A DNA stretch of 64,000 nucleotides. Source: Hyaloperonospora brassicae (taxonomy: Eukaryota; Oomycota; Peronosporomycetes; Peronosporales; Peronosporaceae). The translations under genes and the position numbers were made by a program. Of the stretch, positions 8,491-18,440 are shown in pieces; within the stretch, counting starts at the first letter, position 1; each line of letters starts with the position of its first letter. The DNA lies in assembly GCA_947650285.1 (NCBI GenBank), contig CANTFL010001218.1, positions 1 through 64,000 on the forward strand, given 5' to 3'. The notes beneath the pieces were generated by a model, which searched no databases, was not told where the DNA came from, and worked only from the letters and a program-made list of their open reading frames with translations.

Positions 8491-9277
8491 AGAAAAAATT
8501 TCTATGGTAGGCCTAATAGAGATGTGATCTCTGTAGCAGTACACGGAAGGATCGCTACCTCAATGTAGCGACCGCGATGTGAAGACCCTTCCACATATTC
8601 GAACGCGCATATGAATTTCGTCACTACGGAATCATCGTGGTCAGCCTGTAGACGAGAATGTCGTCGTTCCGGCGATCGGCGTGCTTTTTTCTTGTGCTCA
8701 AGCCATTTCTTACGTCTCAAGCCACTGCTCGAGACCGGCACGTCGCTGTCGCTGGAGGATAAAATACCCCCGCTAGACGTGGGGGATCTTTCCCCACCAC
8801 GTCGTTTACATATGGACCCACAGTTCGCTCATTATCGTCGATAAGAGGCGGGATATCGTCATCGACCGCCTCAGATATGTGCGGGAGCCCCTGCTCGACC
8901 GCCGTGATAAGAATTGGGAGCCGCTGCTCAGCCGATGTAGAAGTGTACGGGAACCTTTGTTCGACCGCCTCGCTGTAAATCGGGAGCCTCTGCTCGACCG
9001 ATGTCTGAATGCGCGGGAACCTCTGCTCGACCGCCTCGTGGTTTGGTTCCGTCAGTGTGACTGAACATACCGGGCACAGAGGGCCATCGCTATCTCTGTG
9101 TTGACTTCTAGTCGTGGGTAATTCGTCCACGACCATGACGTGGGGCCAATAGGATGACGCAACCAACAAATGAGTGCACACTTCACTCACGTCATATCTG
9201 CTTCGTCTTTTAACGGACCGATATAGCCAATCTATTTTCGGCTGATAACGTGACAGCCACGGTATCCCAAGATGCAA
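8491..9277 (-). pseudogene. Element 3 protease-RT linker with 11-residue repeats
   Basis: Two minus-strand frames (8502-8741 and 8717-9277). The longer one starts with HLGIPWLSRYQPKIDW, which is the end of the retropepsin region in another phase (canonical LGMPWL), so a frameshift near 9240-9277 separates it from the protease. The middle part has a five- to six-fold repeat of an 11-residue unit with core VEQRLP. No catalytic motif is visible. As in other oomycete gypsy elements this is the variable spacer before RT, but the regular repeat is unusual. Confidence 0.7.
8860..9040 (-). repeat. 33-bp minisatellite coding for 11-residue repeats
   Basis: Units of 33 bp, read on the minus strand as EQRFPRIQTSV, EQRLPIYSEAV, EQRFPYTSTSA, EQRLPILITAV, EQGLPHISEAV and a decayed DDDIPPLIDDN. 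The period keeps the frame, the EQ.LP core is conserved, and the rest alternates between two types, which suggests growth by duplication of a two-unit block. No equivalent was seen in elements 1 or 2. Confidence 0.85.
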
Positions 9278-9720
9278 TCGAATGCGCAGTTCATCTCGTA
9301 CACCAGAAATTCATCATTGCTTTGAAAGCCATCAAACGTATACGGCAAAACCACTGTTTTGCGCGGGACACGCTGAGGTTGTCCATCAACAAGTTTGACT
9401 ACGATTTCACCTGGACCTTCTCGAACCGTAATCTTGGACGGGAGAAGGGACAAACATGATGCCCGAAAGAAGTTGTTCAATGAAATCGAATCCAAAAACG
9501 CTCGGAGTGGTCGCTTCACTCCATCGACGACGAGACTGATGATGATCAGTCTCGAGTCGTCGCGTGTGGTGGTGTCATTGAAGTGAGTGTGTGTCACTTT
9601 AGGAATGGGAGCCCGAGGTGCCACCTGAGTACCCGGAGATCCGTTTCTGTCAGTAAGGAGCCCCGCACCTACTGAAACCGCTCTTTTTTTGTCAAGGTAC
9701 CGACGACACAGTGTATCCAC
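9232..9720 (-). pseudogene. Element 3 retropepsin-like protease, active site altered
   Basis: An open frame of 162 codons with the overall retropepsin layout: IISLVVDGVKRPLRAFLDS, then NNFFRASCLSLL, then the distal FDCILG motif. The active-site triad that should read DSG reads DSI, so Gly is replaced while Asp remains; this is expected to abolish or cripple cleavage. The frame ends soon after the ILG motif because of a shift; the continuation is in the next frame (9277 downward). It overlaps the end of gag by about 29 bp, as in gag-pol with an alternative frame, though decay could also explain this. Confidence 0.75.
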
Positions 9721-10709
9721 GTGGGACAGCTGTCTCTATGGTCACCGACGCTGGTGCTTGGCAGACGGCCGCACGATGGCCTGTCTTGCCGCACCGAAAA
9801 CAGTTCATCATGTCTCGACTGAGAACGTCGCGCCAAGAGTGATTGTCGCGACCACGTGATGCATCAATCGCATCAATTTCCATGGGAACTGGGTCAGACG
9901 TGCGTGAAAATTGCGATGCTGCGTGTAAGTATGACGACGCGACCGTGTAATCTTCACGGAGGTCAAGCGCAAATGCCTCCTCGAGAGTCTTCGGCTCAGC
10001 ACGTGTGAGGTAGTAACGTGTCATGCCCTTCTGCGTACCGAAGACAAAGACATGGACTTGTGAGGCCATGTCGATCAGCTGCGCGGTAATACACGACGCG
10101 AGATGTCGTGTCTTCTGCACGTAGTCACGCATCGACAGCTTGTCCTGTTGAAGCTTAAAGAGATTCAGCGCGCAGACGTGACTCACCTTGAGGTGATTCA
10201 AACGCCACTCGTAAGTCACGCTGGTTCTCGTCCAGCGTGAGGAACGCCGACTCGTCCACGACGAGTTTCTCGATGGCTCATTCTTTGGATTTACGAACAA
10301 GCCGTGACAGCAGGAAGTTAACCTTCGGCGTAGGAGCGTCAATTAATCTTCATGCTATCGCGATGTCGATCTCTCGAAACTAGCGATTAAGGGGGAGACG
10401 ATCCGATCCATCACCCGAGTACGTGGAAGTCTCCATCTTGATTTCTTCATGATGGTAGGTGCGCGAGGGAGTCTGCAATCGCCGATTCGCTTCGGCGAGC
10501 TCGCTCACCATCTATTATTGAATGGCGGCACGGTGTTGCTTGGGCGTCGAAGTGCTTAGATGTGACGTTACAAAGATCTCACCAGACACCGTAGCAAGGC
10601 GGTGTAATGCCTGCCATTCCACGATAGTGAGATTTATGAAGTCGGCATTCTCCACCGAAAACGATGGAGCGATCGAAGACTCGTCCATACTCATCTCGAA
10701 CTTGGTCAT
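9692..10709 (-). pseudogene. Gypsy element 3 gag with intact zinc knuckle, frame-broken
   Basis: ATG at 10,707-10,709 lies 26 bp inside the LTR and begins MTKFEMSMDESS; this frame stops at 10,515. A second frame (10,342-9692) carries the rest of gag: ALNLFKLQQDKLSMRDYV, HLASCITAQLID, PVPMEIDAID and the zinc knuckle CFRCGKTGHRAAVC at 9761-9802, a perfect C-x2-C-x4-H-x4-C. The two parts are in different frames with about 170 bp between, so at least one indel breaks the gene. The gag belongs to a gypsy subfamily different from elements 1 and 2. Confidence 0.85.
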
Positions 10710-10717
10710 GGGAAGAA

Positions 10718-10733
10718 CTACTAAGTGATACCA
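10718..10733 (-). other. Putative primer-binding site of element 3
   Basis: Minus-strand TGGTATCACTTAGTAG, two bases from the inner LTR end. TGGTATCA is the start often seen for an initiator-Met tRNA PBS, but the next bases deviate from that, so the tRNA is left open. Confidence 0.6.
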
Positions 10734-10735
10734 GG

Positions 10736-11046
10736 TGTAACGGGGTGAGAGCCCCGTAACCGTCTTACACAATGCTTTGAGGAAGCGCTGTCTTTTTTAT
10801 ATAGCATAATTACCTCTGTTTATATTATTTTTTTTGAATCCCTACTAAGTACGAGGGGGTTCTCTTCTCGTGAGAGCCACTCACAGTAGGTCAATTTTAT
10901 ATTGGCTCATTAATAGGTCTGACACCCCAATAATAGCGCACAAGTTAAATAAGGTGCTGTACCGCTCTTCGGATACAGCATGTACCCACTTATGTCATTA
11001 TGTAATAAAGTTATAACTACTTAATATAATGAGTTGCCCCATTACA
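10736..11046 (-). repeat. 5' LTR of gypsy element 3 (LTR C)
   Basis: 311 bp. In minus sense it begins TGTAATGGGGC and ends CCCCGTTACA, followed by PBS and gag. Apart from the termini it does not resemble LTRs A, B, D or E. It directly abuts the decayed 3' end of element 2 at 11,047. It is not the 3' LTR of element 2, whose own LTR (18,010-18,440) has a different sequence. Confidence 0.75.
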
Positions 11047-12480
11047 CTGACCGAGTAAAGGGAGGACGTGCAGCACGAGTACAGTCATCATCTTGACTTG
11101 ATGACGACCGTGCGACGTCTTAGTACCGATCGGGAGAAAGACCGATCGGACTTTGCGCTCGCCCAGCTTCAACACAAATACGACCGCCGTCTCTTGCGCG
11201 ACGAGCTAGCGGCGGCTTGTGGTGAGACTGTAATATTCAAGGTCCAACATGAAAGTTTGTCCGTGATCACAAGAATGTTGGGGATTCTTGAGCGTGGCGG
11301 CTGCCTCCGTTTTCGGAAGAGACTTCGTACTGATAGTACGGGCGGAGACGCCCAACATGAAACGTAGGATGTGTGCGCATCCTACGAGAAAATTAGATTG
11401 CTTTTGCATTGCATTAGAGGTTCAACACACGACTGTGACCAATATAATTAGGAAGTAGTTTACTACTGCCAAACTTTGTATCTGCATGTCTAGGTAGTTT
11501 TATTGTAGACATTAGTACTAGGATATTGATCTTAAATGATAGAGCATTCGCTCTTCCATTCTTGTCTGCGCTCCATTTCTGGCGTTCCACCGCGTAAGAG
11601 ATGAAGTCCTGATCGAAACGAACTTCCGCCTCTCCCGTCAGCAAAAAGGTTTTTGCTGACTCATTCTTTTTGTTTCTCAGTGCGCTTTGTGCGGTTACTG
11701 CTAAAAGATATTTCTCTTCTTCAGCGAGGACATTATCTTACTTGTTGGCACAGTAATTGAAGATGCTGAATATGCTAGCATCGTCACCACTGTCTGGTAA
11801 AGCAGCAGCGTCATCGCATCTGCTAAGTTCGTCTTCTTCAATGTCAACATTGTCGACACCGGCATCGAACCAATCTGCGTGTGCGGTGATACGTGACGAG
11901 CAACAGCTAAAATGGTTGTTGCTCGTGTGAGCCTCCCCCTTATCCCAGGGTCACTCTGTATCAGGGAGGAAACACGTGCGTAGCTTAAGCCATTCACGTA
12001 AAATGGTGCATGCGTTTGTTGGCGCATGCACTGAATTGTTCATGAAGTATTCGACCATCGGCAAGAACTCACTCAAACTCGAGAACGAGTGGACTTATCC
12101 TCGAATAATATCTTCGAGGACGCGGTAGAAGGGTTCTGCCTGACCATCTCTTTCAGAATGATCAGAGGTTATAATCTTCAACCGTGTTCCCTACGTGCAA
12201 AAAACGGCTTGCCAAACTCTACCGTGAACCGAGGGTCTTGATCTGCGACCATGAAATGGGGTAAGCTATTAAGAAGAATCACTGTGTTAATAAAAACACG
12301 CACAAATTCGTGTGCAGTGATAGAATCGGGAACCGCTGCAAGATGCACCATCTTGCTGAATAGATCCAAGCACAAGAATACCATTATTCCCGTAAGTTTC
12401 TTTGGGAAACCCGAAGACAAAGTCCATGTAAACGGAACCCCAACACTCTTAAGGTACCCGCAGAGGTTGCAATGGCGCAC
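11047..12480 (-). pseudogene. Element 2 integrase core and C-terminal region, frame-broken
   Basis: Gypsy integrase readable in pieces. At 12,178-12,480: FPKKLTGIMVFLCLDLFSKMVHL and MVADQDPRFT, carrying the two catalytic Asp. Just downstream at about 12,090-12,177, in another phase, KIITSDHSERDGQAEP holds the catalytic Glu, completing D,D-E. At 11,701-12,027 HAPFYVNGLSYARV continues the core. At 11,414-11,644 the post-core block reads VERQKWSADKNGRANALSF and FGSSKLLPNYIGHSRVL. At about 11,330-11,400 RRMRTHPTFHVGRLRPYYQY is the end region before the 3' LTR. Stops and frameshifts separate the pieces. The expected 3' LTR is missing: LTR C of another element follows. Confidence 0.85.
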
Positions 12481-12994
12481 GAGAAGATGGGCTAGAATTC
12501 ATTCGCCAACACAACCTCGCAAGGACGAATGTACTTGCGCACAAAGCGATACTGGCGGGGTTGGTATAATTCGTGACTGACCGTGAGGTAAGTCTTCTCA
12601 CGACCAAGATGCCCATCTGTTGGCACATCGTGACATTTGAACATAATGCGCAAACGCAAATCACCATGATCGGTAACGACGATACAAGGCGTGTCGTCTG
12701 CAAGTGCTGTAAAGTACAGCAACCCGTTGCGAATAGTATACCGATCCAAAAGGAACGGTATGGAGCCGGCAAATTCGCCAAGCATTCCCGGTATGTATTC
12801 ACAATATGATGTATCAAGCACAAGATATCCTCATCTCCTGCGTATACATTTCGCGAATCAACTAGTAACGTCGACGTCGGTACACTAATTGATAGCGTCG
12901 CAAGATTAAGCAAGACCTCACTGTTGACGAAGGCAGTCGGCTCGAAATCAGGCCAACGCGAGATCGCATAAGCGACGACTTCACTCGTCCTCGC
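12449..12994 (-). pseudogene. Element 2 integrase zinc-binding region and RNase H-integrase spacer
   Basis: Two overlapping frames (12,492-12,821 and 12,449-12,913). The first reads DRYTIRNGLLYFTALADD and HDVPTDGHLGREKTYLTV, the HHCC-type finger preceding the integrase core. The two His are present, but of the usual C-x2-C pair only one is seen (YIRPCEVVLA), so zinc binding is doubtful. The spacer after RNase H has a frameshift near 13,030: the other phase restores MARWLSFF-like sequence. Confidence 0.75.
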
Positions 12995-14092
12995 TTATAC
13001 TCGACGTAGAAGTTTTACCCCGCAAAGAAAGACAGCCACCTCGCCATTCGTTGCGAGGTGTGGATTGTTTACGGCCGTGCGTAGTGACGCATGGTCCGTA
13101 TAGACAATGAACGGTCTATCTCCGAGGAGATAGACACGAAAATTAGCCAGTGCGCACTTCACGGCAAGGAGTTCCTTTTCATGCACTGGATAATTACGTT
13201 CAGCTGCTTCAAGCTGACGCGATTGATAGCAGACGACGCGCTCTGCGCCGTCTGTGTCGAATTGCATCAACGCACAGCTGATTGCAAAATCGCTGGCGTC
13301 ACAGACCACATGAAATGGTCTGTACTGATCTGCAATCGCCAAGATCGGCGATTGCATCAAGCTTCGCTTGATACCCTCATAGGAACGCTGGCACTCAGCG
13401 TTCAATGACCACTTGACATTTTTCTTGAGCAAGCAAGAAAGATGAACGGTCATCTCGGCGTAAATGCTCGAGTACTTGTGCAAGTACGCCGCTAGTCCAG
13501 GGAACTTCCTTAGTCCCTTGACATCGACTGGAACTGGCCAGTCGGTGATCGCCTTTATATTTTTGGGATCAGGGCGTACGCCGTGTTTACCCACGATGCA
13601 CCCAAGAAGTGGTATTTCGCTAGCCGCGAATATACACTTCTTGAGGTTTGCATACAACTTATGCTTGCGCATAAGTTGAAGAACCTGACGAACGTGAGTT
13701 CTGTGAACTTCAACGTCCGTCTTTCCGTCCATAGCCCGGCTATGGACGAACACATCGTCGAAGTAACTCGGTGCGAAGTCTCGCACCGGTCTCAACAGAT
13801 TTGTGACACATCTGTTGAATGTTGCAGGGGCATTTCTCATCCCCTGTGGCATAACTAGCCACTCCCACAGCATCCCGCTGGGGGTACTCACTGCCGTGAA
13901 CGGGGTGTCCCGTTCACGCATGAGGACCTGATAGAATCCATCCATCAGATCCATGGACGAGAAGATGGTACTCTTTGACATACCATCTATGCTTACGTCC
14001 TTCCTCGGTATCGGCGTCTGAGCCGGTACCGTTGCAGCATTCAACTTATTGAACGCGTGCACTATCCGCCACCCTCCTGTGGCCTTTCGCAC
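12995..14092 (-). CDS. Element 2 reverse transcriptase / RNase H
   Basis: Long open frame of 365 codons, the best-preserved enzyme piece in the window. RT: RKATGGWRIVHAFNKLN (start), SSMDLMDGFYQVLMRERD, LVMPQGMRNAPATFNR and the catalytic FAPSYFDDVFVHS at about residues 106-118; then the thumb with LLGCIVGKHGVRPDP. RNase H: HVVCDASDFAI (first Asp), YPVHEKELLAVK (Glu) and FIVYTDHASL (Asp). The frame shifts at its end. It is in phase with the upstream frame 14,126-14,599; only one TAA (14,126-14,128) and a short joint separate them. The pattern is that of a recently killed Ty3/gypsy element. Confidence 0.9.
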   Translation of the reverse strand: MRKATGGWRIVHAFNKLNAATVPAQTPIPRKDVSIDGMSKSTIFSSMDLMDGFYQVLMRERDTPFTAVSTPSGMLWEWLVMPQGMRNAPATFNRCVTNLLRPVRDFAPSYFDDVFVHSRAMDGKTDVEVHRTHVRQVLQLMRKHKLYANLKKCIFAASEIPLLGCIVGKHGVRPDPKNIKAITDWPVPVDVKGLRKFPGLAAYLHKYSSIYAEMTVHLSCLLKKNVKWSLNAECQRSYEGIKRSLMQSPILAIADQYRPFHVVCDASDFAISCALMQFDTDGAERVVCYQSRQLEAAERNYPVHEKELLAVKCALANFRVYLLGDRPFIVYTDHASLRTAVNNPHLATNGEVAVFLCGVKLLRRV

Positions 14093-14125
14093 ACAGAAGG
14101 TCGGAGATCTGTGAGGGGATGTTGA

Positions 14126-14599
14126 TTACCTCACATGGCCCGCTGCTAAGCGATCGGCAAAGAACTTGTCGATAGCTAGTACTTGTTCACGAGGCAGTGG
14201 CCACTGCTCCATGACACAATACTTCGAGCCCGGTCTGAGCTCGATATCGCGTCGAGTGCCTTTGTCCTTAGGCAACTCGCACGGTACGGATTCAGAGAAC
14301 ACGTCCTTGAATTCGATCAAAACCGTATACAAAGGGTTTGCCTGAAGCGACTTCCAGGATTGAGGCGTGTATCGTTCGATCCGAGTCTTCTCATCGAGGA
14401 CACTTTCGTCCATCGATGAGCTGCTGAGAACCCGTTCGTTCTCAGCAAATACTGTTGCCGACCGAATATCGGCCACATACTCATCCTCTGTGACGAGTAT
14501 GCAGATCTGCTTGACTTTGCCACTACGCAGATCACGCAAGAACCGTTTCGGTTCTAGCGTTGGCAATTGATTTATCTCCGAATTTAACTTCGGAGGCAC
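14126..14599 (-). pseudogene. Element 2 pre-RT region, ended by a nonsense codon
   Basis: 157 codons covering the linker end and the conserved entry to RT (FSESVPCELPKDKGT, YCVMEQWPLPREQVLAIDKF, RLAAGHVR). It ends in TAA at 14,126-14,128; the matching codon in element 1 is GAA at 897-899, so G-to-T is the single change that separates this frame from the RT frame below. Apart from that, both halves are in phase and would form one uninterrupted polyprotein segment. Confidence 0.85.
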
Positions 14600-15197
14600 A
14601 ATCAGATCAAGCGTTTAAGCGCCTAAGCTTGATCCGTCATTAACCAAGACGTTCAACGTCTCGGTTACTTCCTGGGAACTTCTTTCCACAGGTTGATGAA
14701 GGCCTAATCCTTCAGCATGAGACTCTTAAGGAATTCCTTCCTCAAGTACGTGGGGACTTATTCCCTCGACGTCTTCTGACTGTGGCTGTGCAACCACAGT
14801 CAGGGACCGATCCTCTACGGTCGACTCTCCAGTCGACCTAGGATTTTCATGTTGCCCCTTGGAGGCAACAGGTTTCTTTCTTCTAAGATGCTGCCCGCTA
14901 GGCATGCATCCATGTCCCGGTCCACCCGACTTATTCGAGTGGTGGACCTTCGGCGCTGACTGTACTTCTGTACAGCCGCCGGGAGATTTCTCCACAGTGT
15001 AGTGATTAGCTGCACTGAGTTATTGTGCAGTCGTGCTAACGACCGTACCGCAAGTGAGGCCATTGCACGCACTCACAGTACATCCACACGATTGTGGACG
15101 CTCCATGACGTTCATCATATGGCCATCTGATGAATATACGGCAGGCATCTTCACGGATCGATGCTGCCAGATCACCCTTGGCTCGTACGTTTTGAGT
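14600..15197 (-). pseudogene. Element 2 protease-RT linker, frame-broken
   Basis: Counterpart of 1371-1967 and almost identical to it, with the same two out-of-phase frames (14,726-14,995 and 14,815-15,072). No domain is recognised. Confidence 0.55.
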
Positions 15198-15554
15198 TAA
15201 GGTAATCCCAGGATTACATCAAATTTGTCATCCAGATCCAGTACGATGAAGTCATCATCGTACTGTTTGCTCCTCTAACGTGTAGTGGATTACCACTACA
15301 CGTTTTGGAACGGTAATCGATGCGCCTGAGGCGAGGCGCACTGTCATTCTCGTTAAAGGGATGTCGCGCTCAACGAACTTGAGCCTACGAACCTCTAGTG
15401 ACTGGCGTCGAACAAAGTTGTTTGACGCCCCAAGGTCAAATAGGGTGCGAAGTGACAAATCTGTTGTCACTTGCAACTTCAAGTTAATGATAGATATCTC
15501 ATCACCAGGTGCAGAGACACACAATGATTGTTTATCTGGAGCAACTTTCGTCAA
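15198..15554 (-). pseudogene. Element 2 retropepsin, frameshifted
   Basis: Same domain as 1968-2324, with the active site FDLGASNNFVR intact. One extra base near 15,271 (TTTGCTCCTC here against TTTGCCCTC in element 1) shifts the frame after HYTLE, replacing the last third including the ILG motif and ending early at 15,255. The remaining protease sequence continues out of frame to about 15,198. Confidence 0.8.
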
Positions 15555-15679
15555 GAGATTTGCAAATTCTCTTGAGGATGCTGGATCAGTAGGGCGCTCC
15601 GCCCCTACTGACCCCGACCATTGTTTGATGGTCCGTCTCGCAGCTGCGGCTTCGCAGTTAAATCTTTATCATCCAAATA

Positions 15680-15866
15680 ATAATATAAAATAACTATTCA
15701 AATTATTCAATTTTTTGAAATTAATAATTAAATAAAACAATTTTTAATTTATTTTGTAAGTTTATAAACTACTCTTTTTTTTAATTCATTATAAAAAACT
15801 TCTAAGATACTTTGAAATAAATGAAAAAATAATAAAATTTATGTTATTACAAACTTCTAAATTTTA
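15680..15866. repeat. AT-rich block embedded in gypsy gag-pol (copy 2)
   Basis: Same block as at 2450-2635, at the same place relative to protease and gag, with a few substitutions and one extra T. Confidence 0.6.
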
Positions 15867-15969
15867 GGTGCGGACCCACGCCCATTGCCCTTTCTGGCAA
15901 ATGGTCGTCCATTTCGCTCAGTACTGTTCGGTACTGGGCGCGGAGCACTACACTCGTATGCGTAGTGCC

Positions 15970-16516
15970 CTAACTTCTGACGGCGATTGCACCTCTGCAA
16001 TCGCTTGTTATTCGTAGAGCGACGGTCTCAACATAACAGAGGTCCATTGGTTCTGGACCTCCGATCTCTTGTAGTCTCGGTGGACGGTAAGAGTTTGAGC
16101 TAGCATGAGCCTGTCTCATGCTAAAGTCTTCCATTTCCGCTGCTGCAATAGAATCTTCTAGAGTATTCAACTCAAGGCGGAACAGGTGGCTCCTGACGGG
16201 CCCGTCTGCAATCCCTTGCATGAACGTAGTGATCAACGTTGGTCATTTACCGGTTTTACAGTTCTACTACTCGCAAGGAGTCGTATATGCTGAGAGTAAG
16301 CGTGCGCATCACGATTACCTTGTTTGAGTTTCAGGAACTCTGATCGAGCCCTTAACTCAGCCCTTGGCGGCTCAAACGTTCGATTGAGCCGGTTTTTGAA
16401 GAATTCCAGCAAATCGATCACCAGTGGTCGCTTATCTTGAGCCCTAAGGCCCAAGTCTTGGCACGTCCTGCCAAGTGGGCTTGAACAAATGTGAGTTGCA
16501 TTTGCTCATCGTCGAT
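15970..16516 (-). pseudogene. Element 2 gag, C-terminal part, frameshifted
   Basis: Two minus-strand frames, 16,233-16,454 (FKNRLNRTFEPPRAELRAR, HAYSQHIRLLASS) and 15,970-16,236 (FMQGIADGPVRSHLF, PEPMDLCYVE), give the Gag core with a frameshift near 16,240. Below 16,122 the sequence is almost identical to element 1; above it, identity drops to roughly 80 %. The zinc knuckle beyond 15,970 has the same Cys-to-Arg loss as in element 1. Confidence 0.8.
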
Positions 16517-16520
16517 GCGA

Positions 16521-17519
16521 TGTAAAGAAGCACGAAGGAAGAATGAAGGAAGTGTGGATCGCGCGATCCGCCTTGAGTGCGAAAATCAATTTAATTGGTG
16601 GAGCGCGTATGGAGATGGGCTCGTTAGCACGGATGATGGTGTCACACGACTGAGTGACAGGAAATGACTGTGGAAATTATGCAGAGTGACCCACTTAATG
16701 GTCAAGAAGGAGTATAGTCAAGGATAGACGATTGACCGATCGCGATCTGCGATCGAAGTTTTGGATCACCAAGGTACTCTGCGATCCGGTACTCTGCGAT
16801 CCAGTACTCTGCGATCAGGTACTGTGCGATCCGGTATGGGGCGATCCACTACGAAGTATCTGCTGTGGACGACATGAGGTAAGAGATGAATGACATAGAC
16901 AGACGATGCACAACAGTTGACCTAGCAAACAGATAGGCATAGTCATAGGGTTTGGATTTGGTTGGTTGACATTAAACAGAATTGAATTTGCAACGAAAGA
17001 CACGCGTCGACTTCTCCCGGGAAGGATCTTTGGCCTCCCGTTGAATAGAGAGTCACCCACGTCTCAGCGAACTTCGCCCTTCAATTGTTTGGTCATTCGG
17101 AACGGCAATTTTCACCCCCCATCAACTTCAATCGGACGCAAGGAACGTAGCGGTTCAGATTCAAGATCGCGAGACGGCTCAAGTGGTCAGAAGGCTCGCG
17201 TATCAAGCATCACCCCTGGCAAAGGAGACTCTGGGAGAGCGCTCAAGTTACAAGCGATCGAGTGAAGAATTTCCACGCGGTCCGCACCTACGTTGACCGG
17301 GTGAAGCATTTCTGCCGATCAACACCCATCCCTAAGATGGTCAAGTTCAGCTTCAGCTCAAGTCCACCAAGAAGAGCGCAACCCGCCCCACCGACGGGTA
17401 CACAAGGTGAGCAAGAGCATACAGAACACGGATTCGGGGTACCCCCTCCGTAAGTCGATTGTCCGGGCTCTAGTGGAGAGCCGGGATCACAAGAAAATTG
17501 TGATCACCACCCCACCACA
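16521..17519 (+). mobile_element. Solo LTR (family F) inserted in element 2 gag
   Basis: 999 bp beginning TGTAAAGAAG and ending CCCACCACA, aligning end to end with the LTR at 6053-7366. It is flanked by the 4-bp direct repeat GCGA (16,517-16,520 and 17,520-17,523), and gag homology resumes exactly on both sides (compare 3274-3300 in element 1). This is the signature of an insertion followed by LTR-LTR recombination. It carries its own short array of 15-bp repeats at 16,781-16,855. The insertion is younger than element 2. Confidence 0.9.
16781..16855 (+). repeat. 15-bp tandem repeats in the solo LTR
   Basis: Five units starting with GCGAT at 16,781, 16,796, 16,811, 16,826 and 16,841; the variable part is CCGGTACTCT rather than the CCACTACCGA type seen at 6557-6707. 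Same period and same anchor word, different filler. Confidence 0.8.
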
Positions 17520-17960
17520 GCGACGTGCCCGTATGGCTCTGTCTAGCTCGACGAACCATAACAACAGGGAGTATTCCTCGACTCCTCTGTACTTGGAGAT
17601 ATCAACCTTCAAGATTTCGGGACGACACGTGTGTGTCGTCCCGCCCACAGCAGCATTGAATTGATGCTATCTCAAAAGCTTCCTCTATTGAGCACCGAGT
17701 TCTCTCAACTGATCGGCCTGCTGAGAGCCTTGCTGGTGAAGCAAGGCTACCTTTTCTCTTTCGGCTACAAGTTCATTTTGAATGAACCTGGCTATAGCGG
17801 CATGTTGTTGGTCCCTGTCAAGGGACTCCAACATGGCGCTAATGGCGGTTTCGCCGACGGTAAAACTCATTCGTTCTACCGCCCTCCATCCGATGCCACT
17901 TAAACTGTTCAAGACTACACGCACGGCGTGAAACCTCTCCTCCTCATCCAACATGTTCAT
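17520..17960 (-). pseudogene. Element 2 gag, N-terminal part
   Basis: ATG at 17,958-17,960 (MNMLDEEERFHAV) corresponds to the gag start of element 1. It reads through AVERMSFTVGETAIS and QQGSQQADQLRELGAQ, keeping Gln where element 1 has its TAG, but has its own TAG at 17,685-17,687 (CAG in element 1). Gag then continues to the solo LTR at 17,519. The N-terminal segment is charged and probably helical. Confidence 0.8.
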
Positions 17961-17991
17961 GTCGGATGAGGTGGTTGTGGTCGCTGGACGG

Positions 17992-18007
17992 ACTACTAGT
18001 CCTACCA
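17992..18007 (-). other. Putative primer-binding site of element 2
   Basis: Minus-strand TGGTAGGACTAGTAGT two bases from the LTR. Shares TGGTAG with element 1. Confidence 0.55.
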
Positions 18008-18009
18008 GG

Positions 18010-18440
18010 TATAACGGGGCACACCTTGTATCAATTCGACACAAGGTTGTGTGTACTCGACGTGTCGTGAGGAAGAGCAGCGAAGTAGGCAGAACTCGAA
18101 AGTTCTGTCTAAGGGAAAAAGTAGAAATGTAATTAATATAGTTGTGTTTCTTATTAAACCATCTTTATCTTGACCTAGCTATATTAAACTACAATCTCCT
18201 GTGTGGGTTTCTTGTTCACCACGCATTGCGCGCGTCCAGCAGCGATTGGTGGTTGGTCTGGTTGATGTACCGTGAACATCAAGCATCAGGTGGAGCTTCC
18301 CATCGACGACATATTACCCAGGGGTAATATCCCTTCTCCTTACTCCTTAAAAGTAATGTCAATTGAACATTATCTAAATAGATAATGTTCAAACATTGAT
18401 ACAAAGATATCAATTTATATGTAACGGGCTCACCCCGTTA
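18010..18440 (-). repeat. 5' LTR of gypsy element 2 (LTR B)
   Basis: About 431 bp. In minus sense it starts TAACGGGGTGAGCCCGTTACA (terminal palindrome) and ends CCCCGTTATA next to the PBS. It shares the GCGCGCGTC block and general plan with LTR A but differs greatly in between, in contrast to the near-identity of the coding parts of elements 1 and 2. The outer end could be a few bases further (to 18,446). Confidence 0.7.

Noticed and set aside
10736..11046. LTR C as the 3' LTR of gypsy element 2
   Set aside because: Its sequence does not match LTR B at the other end of element 2, and PBS plus gag of element 3 follow it directly.
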